Translations under genes and position numbers: made by a program
Shown here: positions 9,236 through 17,520 of the stretch, one piece after another
Layout of the letters: every line of letters begins with the position of its first letter
How positions within the stretch are numbered: the first letter of the stretch is position 1
Origin: Pseudomonadota bacterium
GTDB lineage: Bacteria > Pseudomonadota > Alphaproteobacteria > Rhodobacterales > Rhodobacteraceae
Direction: 5' to 3'
DNA: 64,000 bases
Assembly: GCA_038533575.1 (NCBI GenBank)
Contig: JBCAYL010000001.1
Coordinates: 1,950,226 to 2,014,225, forward strand
Notes under the pieces: generated by a model
Databases searched by the model: none
Told to the model about the DNA's origin: nothing
Seen by the model: only the letters and a program-made list of their open reading frames with translations

Positions 9236-9532
9236 CTACCCGCGCCCGGCGAATTGCCGGTGGATCGCCTCGGCGAGGCCGAGGCCCGCGCGCTGCGCGC
9301 CCGCATCGGCCAGCGCCTGATCCAAGAGTGTGCGTGTGGTGTCCATCCCCTGACCTTCTCCCAATGCCTCTCCCAACGACGCCGAGCGCGCCGTTTTTAG
9401 AACCTGCGTGAGAAAGAGCGCTTCGAAGCCGCGCGCGGCTTCGAGCAGGTCCGGCTGCAGCGCCTGCGTTGCGCGCGTGGCGGCCTCGGGGGCTCTGTGG
9501 ACGTGAAGACCGGGCAAGGCGGGATCGATCAT
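9236..9532 (-). CDS. flgJ: Rod scaffold protein FlgJ, short form without muramidase
   Basis: A 98-aa protein matching only the N-terminal rod-capping domain of FlgJ: ARGFEALFLTQVLKTAR and a C-terminal ALADAGAQRAGLGLAEAI helix. Enteric FlgJ (about 313 aa) carries a C-terminal peptidoglycan hydrolase, absent here. In R. sphaeroides a separate lytic transglycosylase, SltF, opens the wall for the rod; no such gene is seen in this window. It sits between flgI and flgK in the leftward operon. Confidence 0.9.
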   Translation of the reverse strand: MIDPALPGLHVHRAPEAATRATQALQPDLLEAARGFEALFLTQVLKTARSASLGEALGEGQGMDTTRTLLDQALADAGAQRAGLGLAEAIHRQFAGRG

Positions 9533-9543
9533 GGCGACCTCCT

Positions 9544-10674
9544 TCAGATGACGATGAGTTCTGCGCGGAGCGCGCCCGCGCGGTGCAGCGCCTCGAGGAT
9601 CGCCACGAGATCCGCCGCGCTGGCCCCCACGGCGTTGATGGCGTCCACCAGCGAGGAGAGCGAGACGCCCGGGTCGAAGACGAAGGCGGGATTGTTTTCC
9701 TGTTCCACCTCGATCTCTGTGTCGGGCGTGACCACGACATCGCCCGGCACCGCGACATTGCCATCGGGGCCCGTGACGACGGTGGTGCCCTGGTCGACGT
9801 TGAAGTCCTCGTTCACGCGCACCGTCAGCGAGCCGTGGGACACCGCGGCAGGGGTGACGCGCACCTCACCCCCGATCACGACCGTGCCCGTGCGCGCGTT
9901 CACGATGACCTGCGCGCGGGGCGTGGCGGGCTCGATTTCGATCTGCTCGAGTAGGCCGAGAAACGGGACCCGCGCGCCCGGCTCATGGGGCGCGCGCACG
10001 CGCACGGAGCTCGCATCGAGGGGCATCGCCACCCCGGCACCAAAGGTCTCGTTGATCGCCTCCGCCACCGCGCTCGCCGTCGAAAAATCCGGGCGGCGGA
10101 GATTGAGCAGGAAGAAATCGGTTTCGAGGAAGGCGGTCTCCACGAGGCGCTCAACCGTGCCACCGCCGGGAATGCGGCCCACGGTGGGCACGTTGACGAT
10201 GACGGAGGACCCGTCGCCCCCGGCCACCCCGAGACCGCCCACGACGAGATTGCCTTGCGCGATGGCGTAGACCTCACCATCGGCCCCGAGAAGCGGCGTC
10301 ATCAGGAGGAGCCCGCCCTGCAGCGAGCGCGCGCGCCCGACGGTGGACACCGTCACGTCGACGGGCTGGCCGGGTTTCAGGAAGGGTCCGAGCTCCGCCG
10401 TGACGATGACGGCCGCGGTGTTGCGAGCGTCCAAACTGTCGGGATCCGTCTCGAGGCCCAGACGGGAGACGATGGACCGGATCGATTGGCGCGTGAGGTC
10501 GGAATTGCCATCCCCCGTGCCCACGAGGCCCACAACAAGGCCGTAGCCCACCAGCGGGTTGGGCCTGACCCCGGCGACGTCAGCGAGGTCCTTGAGCCTG
10601 TCGGCCTGCACCCCGGTCGCGAGGAGCGACAGGCAGAGACCGAGGACACGCAAGGGTATGCCCACGCGCCTCAC
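9544..10674 (-). CDS. flgI: Flagellar P-ring protein FlgI
   Basis: A 376-aa periplasmic protein that forms the P ring around the rod. A Sec signal peptide covers residues 1-24 (hydrophobic [13 protein letters not shown], likely cleaved after VQA). The mature start [26 protein letters not shown] is the strongly conserved family signature. Length is normal for the family. Its start overlaps the flgH stop by four bases, so the two are translationally coupled. FlgA, the P-ring chaperone, is not in the window. Confidence 0.97.
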   Translation of the reverse strand: MRRVGIPLRVLGLCLSLLATGVQADRLKDLADVAGVRPNPLVGYGLVVGLVGTGDGNSDLTRQSIRSIVSRLGLETDPDSLDARNTAAVIVTAELGPFLKPGQPVDVTVSTVGRARSLQGGLLLMTPLLGADGEVYAIAQGNLVVGGLGVAGGDGSSVIVNVPTVGRIPGGGTVERLVETAFLETDFFLLNLRRPDFSTASAVAEAINETFGAGVAMPLDASSVRVRAPHEPGARVPFLGLLEQIEIEPATPRAQVIVNARTGTVVIGGEVRVTPAAVSHGSLTVRVNEDFNVDQGTTVVTGPDGNVAVPGDVVVTPDTEIEVEQENNPAFVFDPGVSLSSLVDAINAVGASAADLVAILEALHRAGALRAELIVI

Positions 10675-11342
10675 AGCGGGGACACCGCGTCGAGGCCCCG
10701 GCGCAGCCAGCCCTTGCGCGCGCTGTCGGCCACGTCGCCCGCGCCGACATACTTGATCTCCGCATTCGCGATACGATCGGAGGGCACGACGTTGTCAGCG
10801 GAGATATCCGAGGGCCGCACGATGCCCCGCAGGCGCACGTATTCGTGCCCGTTATTGAGCGTGAGCTTCTTTTGGCCCCAGATCTCGAGATTGCCCCCCG
10901 GGAGGACGCGCACCACGGAGACCGAGACCCGCCCGGTGAGCGAGTTCGACTGCGTGGCGCTGCCATCTCCGGAGAAGGTCCGCGTGGTGGAGCCTGTGAG
11001 ATCCTCGTCATCGAAGGGCAGCGGCAGGATGTCGGGGATGTCCACGGCGAAGCTGTCGGTCTTGTTCGATCCGGCGGCCTGGTTCTTGGACGCGGCAAAG
11101 GCCTCCTGGAAGTCCACCGTGAGGATATCGCCCACGGCGCTGGCGCGGCGATCGGCGGCAAAGAGACCCTTGGCACCCGAGCCGTAGATGGCCCCCGTGG
11201 GCAGACCCTGGTCGAGGGCGGCGGGCGCGACCGGGAAGACCGGCGCGAAGAACTCGCTCTCCGCCTCCTCGATCTGCGTCGAGCATCCGGCCAACGCGAG
11301 GGCGCCGAGAAGCAGCGCGCAATGCCTCGTCTTCCGCCTCAC
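10671..11342 (-). CDS. flgH: Flagellar L-ring lipoprotein FlgH
   Basis: A 223-aa outer-membrane lipoprotein forming the L ring. The signal peptide ends in the lipobox LAGC at residues 17-20, with the lipidated Cys followed by STQIEEAE. The conserved segments [17 protein letters not shown] and [26 protein letters not shown] are family signatures. Both ends overlap neighbours by four bases (flgG upstream, flgI downstream), consistent with a tight assembly operon. Confidence 0.97.
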   Translation of the reverse strand: MRRKTRHCALLLGALALAGCSTQIEEAESEFFAPVFPVAPAALDQGLPTGAIYGSGAKGLFAADRRASAVGDILTVDFQEAFAASKNQAAGSNKTDSFAVDIPDILPLPFDDEDLTGSTTRTFSGDGSATQSNSLTGRVSVSVVRVLPGGNLEIWGQKKLTLNNGHEYVRLRGIVRPSDISADNVVPSDRIANAEIKYVGAGDVADSARKGWLRRGLDAVSPL

Positions 11343-12127
11343 AGCTTGTTCGCCAGGTAGCTCATCATCTCGTCGGAGGCGGAGATCGATCGCGAATTGA
11401 TCTCGTAGGCCCTCTGGGCCTCGATCATCTCCACCAATTCCTGCACGACGTTGACGTTGGAGGTCTCGAGCGCGCCCTGCATCAGGTCGCCCAGCCCGTC
11501 GTCGAGGGGGGCACCCACTGCGGGCGCGCCGCTCGCGGGGGTCTCGACGAGAAAGGTTTCTCCCACGGGTGCGAGGCCGCGCGGATTGGTGAAAGCAGCG
11601 AGCGTGATCTGCCCCACCTCCCGGGCGCCGACGCCGCCCGGCTCCACGACGCTCACGATGCCATCGCGCGAGATGGAGATCGACAGCGCGCCCTGAGGGA
11701 TCTGGATTTCTGGCTGCAGCACGTAGCCGCTCGTCGTGGTGACGGTGCCCTCTGCATTCTGCGAGAACGTGCCGTTGCGCGTATAGCCGATCCGCCCGTC
11801 GGGCAGCAGCACCTGGAAAAAGCCATTGCCCTCGATGGCGAGGTCGAGCGCGTTCTCGCTCGTGGTCACGGTGCCCTGGCTGTGGATCTTTTCCGTGCTG
11901 ACAAGGCGCACGCCAGTGCCGAGATTGTTGGGCGACGTCGACGCCGTGGCTTCAGAGGTCTGCGCGCCAGCGGGCCGGTAGGTCTGGTACAGGAGCGACT
12001 CGAAATTGGCCCGGTCCCGCTTGAAGCCCGTGCTGTTCACATTGGCCAGGTTGTTGGAAATCACCTGGATGCGCATCTGCTGCGCGTTCAGGCCGGTCTT
12101 GGCGACATGCATCACGTTCGAGGACAT
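11339..12127 (-). CDS. flgG: Flagellar distal rod protein FlgG
   Basis: A 262-aa distal rod protein. The start is the ATG at 12127 (protein begins MSSNVMHVAKTGLNAQQ), with AAAGGGG upstream. A longer frame from 12190 would begin inside the sigma-54 promoter at 12169-12184 and is rejected. The N-terminal rod motif MRIQVISNNLANVNSTGFK and the C-terminal VEMIEAQRAYEINSRSI are diagnostic. The 3' end overlaps flgH by four bases. Because it has its own promoter, flgGHIJKL can be expressed separately from flgBCDEF. Confidence 0.97.
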   Translation of the reverse strand: MSSNVMHVAKTGLNAQQMRIQVISNNLANVNSTGFKRDRANFESLLYQTYRPAGAQTSEATASTSPNNLGTGVRLVSTEKIHSQGTVTTSENALDLAIEGNGFFQVLLPDGRIGYTRNGTFSQNAEGTVTTTSGYVLQPEIQIPQGALSISISRDGIVSVVEPGGVGAREVGQITLAAFTNPRGLAPVGETFLVETPASGAPAVGAPLDDGLGDLMQGALETSNVNVVQELVEMIEAQRAYEINSRSISASDEMMSYLANKL

Positions 12128-12168
12128 GCGAGAGACCCCTTTCAAAATCGGTGTGTCGTGGACGTTTG

Positions 12169-12184
12169 TGCAATGCCCATGCCA
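12169..12184 (-). promoter_or_regulatory. Sigma-54 promoter for flgGHIJKL
   Basis: The minus strand reads TGGCATG-GGCA-TTGCA, a near-perfect -24/-12 element with exact spacing, lying in the 78-bp gap between flgF and flgG. The expected start of transcription is near 12158, giving a 31-base leader to the flgG ATG. Confidence 0.8.
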
Positions 12185-12205
12185 GAACACGGGCGCTGCG
12201 CGGAT

Positions 12206-12967
12206 CTAGCCTTCCGGAGCCTGCAGGATACGCGCGCCATTCTCGTCGATCTCGCGCGCTGTCATTACGAGGCGCAGGCCCCGCTCGAAGCTGCGCTGGA
12301 TCTCCATGGTGCTGAGCAGCTCTTCCACGGGGTTCACGTTTGACCCCTCGAGGGTGCCGGCCAGCACGCGGGCCTGCTGATTGGGGGGCGGCACCTGCCC
12401 CTCGACGTCGCGGATCTGCCCGTCGACACCCTTGGTCAGCACAAGCTCGGGATCAGGAATGGTGGTGGCAAGAAGGCCCACGAGCCGCTGCGCCGTGCCG
12501 GGTTCGTCCACTGGATCCGCGAAGATCTCCCCGATATCGCTGATACGCAGCGACACGAATTCGGGGATCGCCACCGGCGCGAGATCGGGGCCGAGCATGG
12601 CCTCCCCGGCCCCGTTGCGCAAAACGCCGTCCACCTCCCGACGTAGATCTCCCCGGCGGCTCAGCGCGGGCGTGCCGTCCTCGGCCTCGACATAGAAATA
12701 GCCACGGTCCGCTATTGCCACGTCGAGCTCTTGTCCGGTGGCCTCGAGAAACCCCGTGGCATCCGAGAAGCGGGCGGGGCCCGTCTCCAGCTGGAAGGCG
12801 CGCGTGGTCAGGCCCTCCAGCTGCGACAGAAACCGCGACCCGCCATCGTCGGGCAAGTCGCGCCGGAAGCCCGGCACGTTCTGGTTGGCGAGGTTCTGGG
12901 CGCCCTTGACCTGCTCGTTGCGCGCCACGGCGAGCGCATTGAGCGCGGTATAGATCATCCGGTCCAT
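12206..12967 (-). CDS. flgF: Flagellar proximal rod protein FlgF
   Basis: A 253-aa rod protein. The N-terminus MDRMIYTALNALAVARNEQV and NLANQNVPGFRRDL match the rod-protein fold of FlgF. The C-terminus TMEIQRSFERGLRLV is the partner helix. Length is normal. GGGAG precedes the start; a second in-frame Met three codons on is possible. It follows flgE by 20 bp and is the last gene before the internal flgG promoter. Confidence 0.93.
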   Translation of the reverse strand: MDRMIYTALNALAVARNEQVKGAQNLANQNVPGFRRDLPDDGGSRFLSQLEGLTTRAFQLETGPARFSDATGFLEATGQELDVAIADRGYFYVEAEDGTPALSRRGDLRREVDGVLRNGAGEAMLGPDLAPVAIPEFVSLRISDIGEIFADPVDEPGTAQRLVGLLATTIPDPELVLTKGVDGQIRDVEGQVPPPNQQARVLAGTLEGSNVNPVEELLSTMEIQRSFERGLRLVMTAREIDENGARILQAPEG

Positions 12968-12987
12968 GGCCCGCTCCCGATGCTGCC

Positions 12988-14250
12988 TCAGGTCCGGATG
13001 TTCATGACGGTCTCGGCCAGCGTGCCGTTCGTCTCCAGCGCCTTTGCGGAGGCCTGGTAGTTGCGCTGGGCCATGATGAGATGCACGAGCTCTTCGGTGA
13101 GGTCGACATTGGATTGCTCGACCGAGCCAGACTCCACCGCACCGAAGCCCGTGGTGCCGCCTATGCCCAGCCGCACCTCGCCGGCGTCCTGCGTCGCAAG
13201 ATACGTGGAGCTGCCGATGCTGTTGAGCGCCTGAAGGTTGGTGAAGGTGGCGATGGCTATCTTGCCCACGGCAAAGCTCGCCTCCGCGCCGAAATTGGCA
13301 AAGACCGTGCCGTCATCGCTGACGTCGACCGAGGAAAGGCGCATCTCCTGGGCACCGTCGCCCGAGATATCGGTGACCGCAAAGTCATCACGCGTCACGT
13401 TGGAATTGCCGAAATTCAGGCTCAGCGTGCCGCCGCCTGCATCGGTGAAGGCCTGCGGCGTGAGCGCGCCGGTCTGCAGGCCCGCCGCATCGAAGGAGAG
13501 GGTCTCCGCCGGGGCGGGCGGAGCGAGGACCTCACCGTTGCGGACGAGCTGGATGCTGTAGGCGATGCTGGGATCCGCGGGAGTGGGCGCGGTCTCGAGG
13601 ACGAGGAAGGCCTGTGCCGGGACGGACACGCCGGTATCGTCGAAGACGGGGACCTCGGTGGAAAACGCATAGGTCGTGGGATCGGCTGGATCGAAGGCGG
13701 CGGCGGGCAGCGCGGCCTGAGTGCCGAGGCCGCCATTATCTGTAAGCGACACCTGCACCGCGATGTCGATGCCCGTCGTCGCCTCCGGGACCCCGAAGGT
13801 CTGCGGGATCTGCAATGGCTCCGTGATGCGGGTACTGAGCGGTTCGCCGTTCTCGGCCGTCGGGAAGACGTGAAGCAGGTTGCCCGTGGCGTTTGAGACG
13901 CGGCCATCGGCCAGCATGTTGAACGCACCCGCGCGGGTATACCCGATCTCGGCCCCGTCATCGCTGCCGATCTGGGTCAGGAAAAAGCCCTGCCCGCGCA
14001 GGGAGAGGTCGAATACGTTGCCGGTGGAGATCGTCGCCCCAGCGCCGAAATCCCTGGCCATGCGGCTGATATTGACGCCCGCGCCCACCTGCCGGGCAGG
14101 CTGGCTCTGCGGGCTCGAGTAGAAGATATCGACGAATTCGGGCCGACTGCCGTGGAAGCCGAGCGTCGCCACGTTCGCGATGTTGTTGGAGGTGGCGGAG
14201 ATGTCTTGCTGGGCGGCGTTGAGGCCCGAGAGTGCGGTGAAGAAGCTCAT
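12988..14250 (-). CDS. flgE: Flagellar hook protein FlgE
   Basis: A 420-aa hook subunit. The N-terminus MSFFTALSGLNAAQQDI with SNNIANVATLGFHGSR and the C-terminus NVDLTEELVHLIMAQRNYQ are the conserved D0 helices. The central region forms the variable hook-surface domains. The length is similar to enteric FlgE (about 403 aa). AAAGGGAG lies upstream of the ATG. It follows flgD by 39 bp in the leftward operon. Confidence 0.96.
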   Translation of the reverse strand: MSFFTALSGLNAAQQDISATSNNIANVATLGFHGSRPEFVDIFYSSPQSQPARQVGAGVNISRMARDFGAGATISTGNVFDLSLRGQGFFLTQIGSDDGAEIGYTRAGAFNMLADGRVSNATGNLLHVFPTAENGEPLSTRITEPLQIPQTFGVPEATTGIDIAVQVSLTDNGGLGTQAALPAAAFDPADPTTYAFSTEVPVFDDTGVSVPAQAFLVLETAPTPADPSIAYSIQLVRNGEVLAPPAPAETLSFDAAGLQTGALTPQAFTDAGGGTLSLNFGNSNVTRDDFAVTDISGDGAQEMRLSSVDVSDDGTVFANFGAEASFAVGKIAIATFTNLQALNSIGSSTYLATQDAGEVRLGIGGTTGFGAVESGSVEQSNVDLTEELVHLIMAQRNYQASAKALETNGTLAETVMNIRT

Positions 14251-14289
14251 GGGATGTCTCCCTTTCCAGATGAGTGTGTCGTGGCCGGA

Positions 14290-14949
14290 TCAGCGAATAG
14301 ACGCGATGTCCGGCTCGTTCAGGAGACCATAATCCTCCACGTCGAAGACCAACGGCGCACCTTCGAAGGCCGGCAGGTTCACGGCATCGACGCGCGCAAA
14401 GACGCGGGGCTCGCGCGTTTCTGCGCCCATGGCCTCCACGGTGATGCGGACGCCCCGGCGCGCATCGACGATGTCGGCGGGCGGATCGCTCCAGGCCAGG
14501 TCGAGGCGCCCGGCGGGCTGCGGCCCGAGCGTCGTCTCCGCGAGGGTCTCGAAGCTCTGCGCATCGCTCCAGCGGACAGTGACCGCCTCCGCCGGAGCAT
14601 CGAGCACGATAGAGCCCCGGAGGGTGCCGTCTGCGCCTGCGCGGGCCACGGTCCCCGGTACGAGGACCTCGCGCCCGATCATGCTCGCGCTGTCGCTCAC
14701 GCGGCCCGCGCCCAACGCGGCGCCGATGTCTTCCATCGTCGCGTTGAGCTGCTCGATGCCCGAGACGGTCGAGAATTGCGCCATCTGTCCGAGGAATTCC
14801 CCGTTTTCCATGGGCTTGAACGGGTCCTGGTTTTCCAGCTGCGCGGTCATGAGTTTCAGAAAATCCGCCTGCCCCAGATCTGGGGCTTCCACGGGCCTTG
14901 GCTCCGTAGGCGTGGCGGGGGCCGTGCCAAGCACTGTCACGTCAGTCAC
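14290..14949 (-). CDS. flgD: Hook-capping protein FlgD
   Basis: A 219-aa hook scaffold protein that caps the growing hook. The signature FLKLMTAQLENQDPFKPMEN followed by FLGQMAQFSTVSGIEQLN at residues about 30-70 is diagnostic. The C-terminal half carries the FlgD Ig-like/tudor region. Length is typical. It lies between flgC and flgE in the conserved order. Confidence 0.96.
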   Translation of the reverse strand: MTDVTVLGTAPATPTEPRPVEAPDLGQADFLKLMTAQLENQDPFKPMENGEFLGQMAQFSTVSGIEQLNATMEDIGAALGAGRVSDSASMIGREVLVPGTVARAGADGTLRGSIVLDAPAEAVTVRWSDAQSFETLAETTLGPQPAGRLDLAWSDPPADIVDARRGVRITVEAMGAETREPRVFARVDAVNLPAFEGAPLVFDVEDYGLLNEPDIASIR

Positions 14950-14960
14950 CTCTGGCCCTC

Positions 14961-15377
14961 CTAGCCCTGGCCCATCTTGACCGTGCGCGCCATCAGTGTG
15001 CGCATGGTCGAGACCGTCTCGAGCACGTTCTGGTACTGGCGGCTGGCCTCCAGCATCTCGACCATCTCCTCGTCCGGGTTCACCTGCGGCAGGAAAATGT
15101 AGCCCTCCTCATCGGCCATCGGGTGGTCGGGGCGGAACTGCCGGTTGGGGGAGCGGTCGAGCGTCACCACCTCCCGCGCGCGCGTCGTCGACAGGCCGGA
15201 CTGGCCGTGCTGATCGGCGTAGACCGTCTCGAAGATCGGGCGCATGGGCTGGTAGGCGCCCTCCTCGGTCGTGCTGACCGAACCTGCATTGGCGATGTTG
15301 GAGGATACCGTATTCAGGCGCACCATCTGGGCGGACATGGCATGGCGCGCCACGTCAAAGATCGTTCCGATTTCCAT
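14961..15377 (-). CDS. flgC: Flagellar proximal rod protein FlgC
   Basis: A 138-aa rod protein with the typical N-terminal LNTVSSNIANAGSVSTTEEG and a C-terminal VNPDEEMVEMLEASRQYQ. Length matches the family (about 134-140 aa). It starts 3 bp after the flgB stop, consistent with translational coupling. Confidence 0.96.
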   Translation of the reverse strand: MEIGTIFDVARHAMSAQMVRLNTVSSNIANAGSVSTTEEGAYQPMRPIFETVYADQHGQSGLSTTRAREVVTLDRSPNRQFRPDHPMADEEGYIFLPQVNPDEEMVEMLEASRQYQNVLETVSTMRTLMARTVKMGQG

Positions 15378-15380
15378 GGG

Positions 15381-15767
15381 TCACTCCCCTCTCATGGCAT
15401 TGAGCGCGCCGGAGATGCGCCTGTTGAGCAGCGTCAGGGACGTCTGGTAGCGCAGGGCATTCTCGGCGAATTCCATCTGTTCGACGGCGAGTTCGACGGT
15501 ATTGCTGTCGAGCGAGGCACTCACCGGCTTGCGATACGCGGCGCCCAAAGCGGCCGGTTGCGCGGTGGCGAAGTGTCGGGCGTGGCTGACGCGCAGATCA
15601 CCGTCACCGGTCCGGGCGGCGAGCTCGGTCTTGAAGTCGATATCGCGCGCCTTGAAGCCCGGTGTCGCCGCGTTGGCGATGTTGGAGGCCAGCATCTGGC
15701 CGCGGGTTTCGCGCAGCGAGAGCGCCTGGGCAAAGACGCTGAGGTGGTTTCGAAAGGTGGCTTCCAT
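15381..15767 (-). CDS. flgB: Flagellar proximal rod protein FlgB
   Basis: A 128-aa rod protein and first gene of the leftward flg operon. The motif [20 protein letters not shown] is diagnostic, and the C-terminus [19 protein letters not shown] is the partner helix. A strong sigma-54 promoter lies upstream at 15853-15868 and predicts a 75-base leader. Confidence 0.96.
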   Translation of the reverse strand: MEATFRNHLSVFAQALSLRETRGQMLASNIANAATPGFKARDIDFKTELAARTGDGDLRVSHARHFATAQPAALGAAYRKPVSASLDSNTVELAVEQMEFAENALRYQTSLTLLNRRISGALNAMRGE

Positions 15768-15800
15768 CTATGGCGGGTCCCTCGTTCATCTCGGCTGCCT

Positions 15801-15816
15801 TGGCGCGCGTCTTGCA
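15801..15816 (+). promoter_or_regulatory. Sigma-54 promoter facing right, upstream of the gene at 15890
   Basis: The site TGGCGCG-CGTC-TTGCA matches the sigma-54 consensus with exact spacing. The predicted start is near 15827, giving a 63-base leader to the ATG at 15890. It faces the leftward flgB promoter at 15853-15868, so the two transcripts begin head-on. Confidence 0.7.
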
Positions 15817-15852
15817 CGGAAGCGCACAGGCAAGCTGTCTCCGAGGGCAGTC

Positions 15853-15868
15853 TGCAAAGGCGGTGCCA
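15853..15868 (-). promoter_or_regulatory. Sigma-54 promoter for the flgB operon
   Basis: The minus strand reads TGGCAC-CGCCT-TTGCA, an almost perfect sigma-54 element. The predicted transcript starts near 15842 and runs left through flgBCDEF. Confidence 0.85.
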
Positions 15869-15889
15869 AGTGACACGAGGAGCGCTCCG

Positions 15890-16327
15890 ATGACCCAGAC
15901 AGAGGCCGGGACAAAGACTGGCAAGGCAGCCACGCGCGCGCGCCGGAAAATCGAGCTACCCCAGTCGTTTCGCACGCTGGTACGTCGGCTGAAGGGGATG
16001 CCGAGAGACGAGGCGCTCCACGCGCTGAAAGAGGCCTACGTCGCGCAGTCCAGCGGCGCCGCGCGGCACCTCGCGCTCAAGCTGCGGCTGAAGATGATAG
16101 AGGAAGGTCTGAAGCCCCCGCCCCGAAAGAGCGCGAAAAAGGGAGCCTCAAAAGCGGCCGACCGCGACGCACCGCCAGACGCAGCCAATGCGGATGAAGA
16201 GGGTGCAGAACGAGTGCAAGGCAGCCCATCAGCGCGCGAAGCGCCGCGCGCGAAGGCGCCGTTTCAGTCAGGCACCATCATGCTGCCCGCGCCGGAGGGC
16301 TCCGCTAGCGCAGGGGACGAAGCCTAG
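15890..16327 (+). CDS. Basic small protein of the flagellar cluster, function unknown
   Basis: A 145-aa protein read from the ATG at 15890 with GAGGAG upstream; a longer frame from 15770 would run through the sigma-54 promoters. Residues 10-75 are strongly basic and helical (RARRKIELPQSFRTLVRRLK). The tail is Ala/Glu/Pro-rich and probably disordered. No signal peptide or membrane segment is present. I do not recognise the family. Its own sigma-54 promoter suggests flagellar regulation. Its stop codon overlaps the stop of the convergent Sel1 gene inside a CTAG tetranucleotide. Confidence 0.65.
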   Translation: MTQTEAGTKTGKAATRARRKIELPQSFRTLVRRLKGMPRDEALHALKEAYVAQSSGAARHLALKLRLKMIEEGLKPPPRKSAKKGASKAADRDAPPDAANADEEGAERVQGSPSAREAPRAKAPFQSGTIMLPAPEGSASAGDEA

Positions 16328-16992
16328 GGTTCGTTCCGCGCCATGATCACCGGGCAGCTTGGGGGGACGCTCTCGCGGGGCAACCGCTCGCACCATTCTG
16401 CAAAGAGAGTACGGACCTCGGCCTGAATGGCGAGCCGATCGGGCTCCGCGACCTCGGCAAGGGCGTATCCCCGCAGACGGATCGCATGCGGCTCCTCGAA
16501 GGCCGCGGCGAGCGTGAACCACAGCGCCGCGCGCCGTGGGTCCTTGGGCATGCGGACCTCGAGCTCCACAAGGCCCAGCCCGACGAAGGCACGAAACCTC
16601 CCTTGCTCGGCCAGCATTTCAAGGTCTGCCGCCAGCCGGGTCGCGAGTGTGCCGCGCTGCCGCTCCGGGAGCCGCGCGATGAGCGCCTCGCTCGGCCCAG
16701 CGGCCCGGGCCTCGCCCATGAGCCGCGCGCGCCAGGCCCAGTAGCTGGCCTCCTCGATGTCGAGGGGGACACCTTCACCACGTGCATGCATCACCGCGAG
16801 ATTGACCTGCGCCGCGCTGTCTCCGGCCAGGGCGAGATCGCGAAAGATGGCCACGGCCTCCGCCGCCTCGCCGGCACGGACATGATCGAGGGCCGTTTCT
16901 AGATCGCGCGCGGAGACCGCGGGCGCGGGGCTCATCCCGAGCATGAAGGCCGTCAGCGCGCGGCGGGCTGTTCTGCCAGGGGCCACCATCAT
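16324..16992 (-). CDS. Sel1-repeat periplasmic protein of the flagellar cluster
   Basis: A 222-aa protein with a signal peptide (residues 1-28, cleavage likely after AVSA). Helical Sel1/TPR-like repeats follow, visible as AAQVNLAVMHARGEG and a second degenerate copy around DPRRAALWFTLAAAFEEP. Such repeats mediate protein contacts. The start ATG overlaps the stop of the upstream gene (ATGA), so the two are coupled. A role in flagellar assembly or in the cell envelope is plausible from context only. Confidence 0.75.
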   Translation of the reverse strand: MMVAPGRTARRALTAFMLGMSPAPAVSARDLETALDHVRAGEAAEAVAIFRDLALAGDSAAQVNLAVMHARGEGVPLDIEEASYWAWRARLMGEARAAGPSEALIARLPERQRGTLATRLAADLEMLAEQGRFRAFVGLGLVELEVRMPKDPRRAALWFTLAAAFEEPHAIRLRGYALAEVAEPDRLAIQAEVRTLFAEWCERLPRESVPPSCPVIMARNEP

Positions 16993-17366
16993 CGCCCGGC
17001 CATCATCACAAGCTGTAGGTACATGAGGCGGCGCCTCTGGCCGCCGGGAAGAATCTCGGTCACCACGATCCGGGGGCGCTCCGCGGCTGAATGCTCCACG
17101 CTGAGGGCCACACTCTCGGGCAAATGCACGCTGTAGCGGGCGAGAAGCCCCGCCGGATCGCGCGCGAGTTCCTTTGCGAAGGCGGCGTCGATCCAGCTCC
17201 GCGCCATGGCGCGGCCGAGGATGTCCGGCAGGTGGCGTTCCACCTCCGGCACATCCTCGAGCCGCGTGACCTGGCGGACTAATGCGAAGTCGTCCCTGCG
17301 CCGGTCGTGCCCCCGGTGGGCCGCGCCGTCCTGTGGCGCGCTCCCCCGCGTGAGCCCTCTCAACAT
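16989..17366 (-). CDS. Small protein with nitrile-hydratase-alpha-like (NHLP-type) domain
   Basis: A 125-aa protein. The ATG at 17366 is chosen because GAGGAGG lies seven bases upstream; a TTG six bases earlier is too close to it. Residues about 58-105 read like the NHLP leader/nitrile hydratase alpha fold: FAKELARDPAGLLARY, then the LPE turn, then a strand ending near VVTEILPGG. Such domains usually lead ribosomal peptides into modification enzymes, but no Gly-Gly or LanM/YcaO partner is visible here. It is coupled to the Sel1 gene by an ATGA overlap. The similarity is by eye and needs a profile search. Confidence 0.6.
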   Translation of the reverse strand: MLRGLTRGSAPQDGAAHRGHDRRRDDFALVRQVTRLEDVPEVERHLPDILGRAMARSWIDAAFAKELARDPAGLLARYSVHLPESVALSVEHSAAERPRIVVTEILPGGQRRRLMYLQLVMMAGR

Positions 17367-17460
17367 GGCCAAGCCTCCTCTTCGGCCACCGTCCTGTCGT
17401 CCGGTGGCGTCTGCCCTGTCTGCTCAGCCACGATCCTCACCTGCTCTCGTCTCAATGGAG

Positions 17461-17487
17461 AAAACGGCCCCGGCGCACCGCGTTTTA
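17461..17487 (-). promoter_or_regulatory. Candidate sigma-28 (FliA) promoter
   Basis: On the minus strand TAAA (17487-17484) is followed 15 bases later by GCCG (17468-17465), matching the core of the FliA consensus TAAAGTTT-N11-GCCGATAA; the -10 tail is TTTT rather than ATAA. It would drive the NHLP-like and Sel1 genes with a leader of about 90 bases. Confidence 0.35.
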
Positions 17488-17493
17488 GGGACT

Positions 17494-17509
17494 TGGCGTG
17501 TTTTTTGCT
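17494..17509 (+). promoter_or_regulatory. Sigma-54 promoter for the FliL-like gene
   Basis: TGGCGTG-TTTT-TTGCT matches the sigma-54 consensus with exact spacing. The predicted start (about 17520) falls at the ATG of the downstream gene (17521), implying a leaderless message or a later translation start. Confidence 0.75.
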
Positions 17510-17520
17510 CCATCGTCGTC

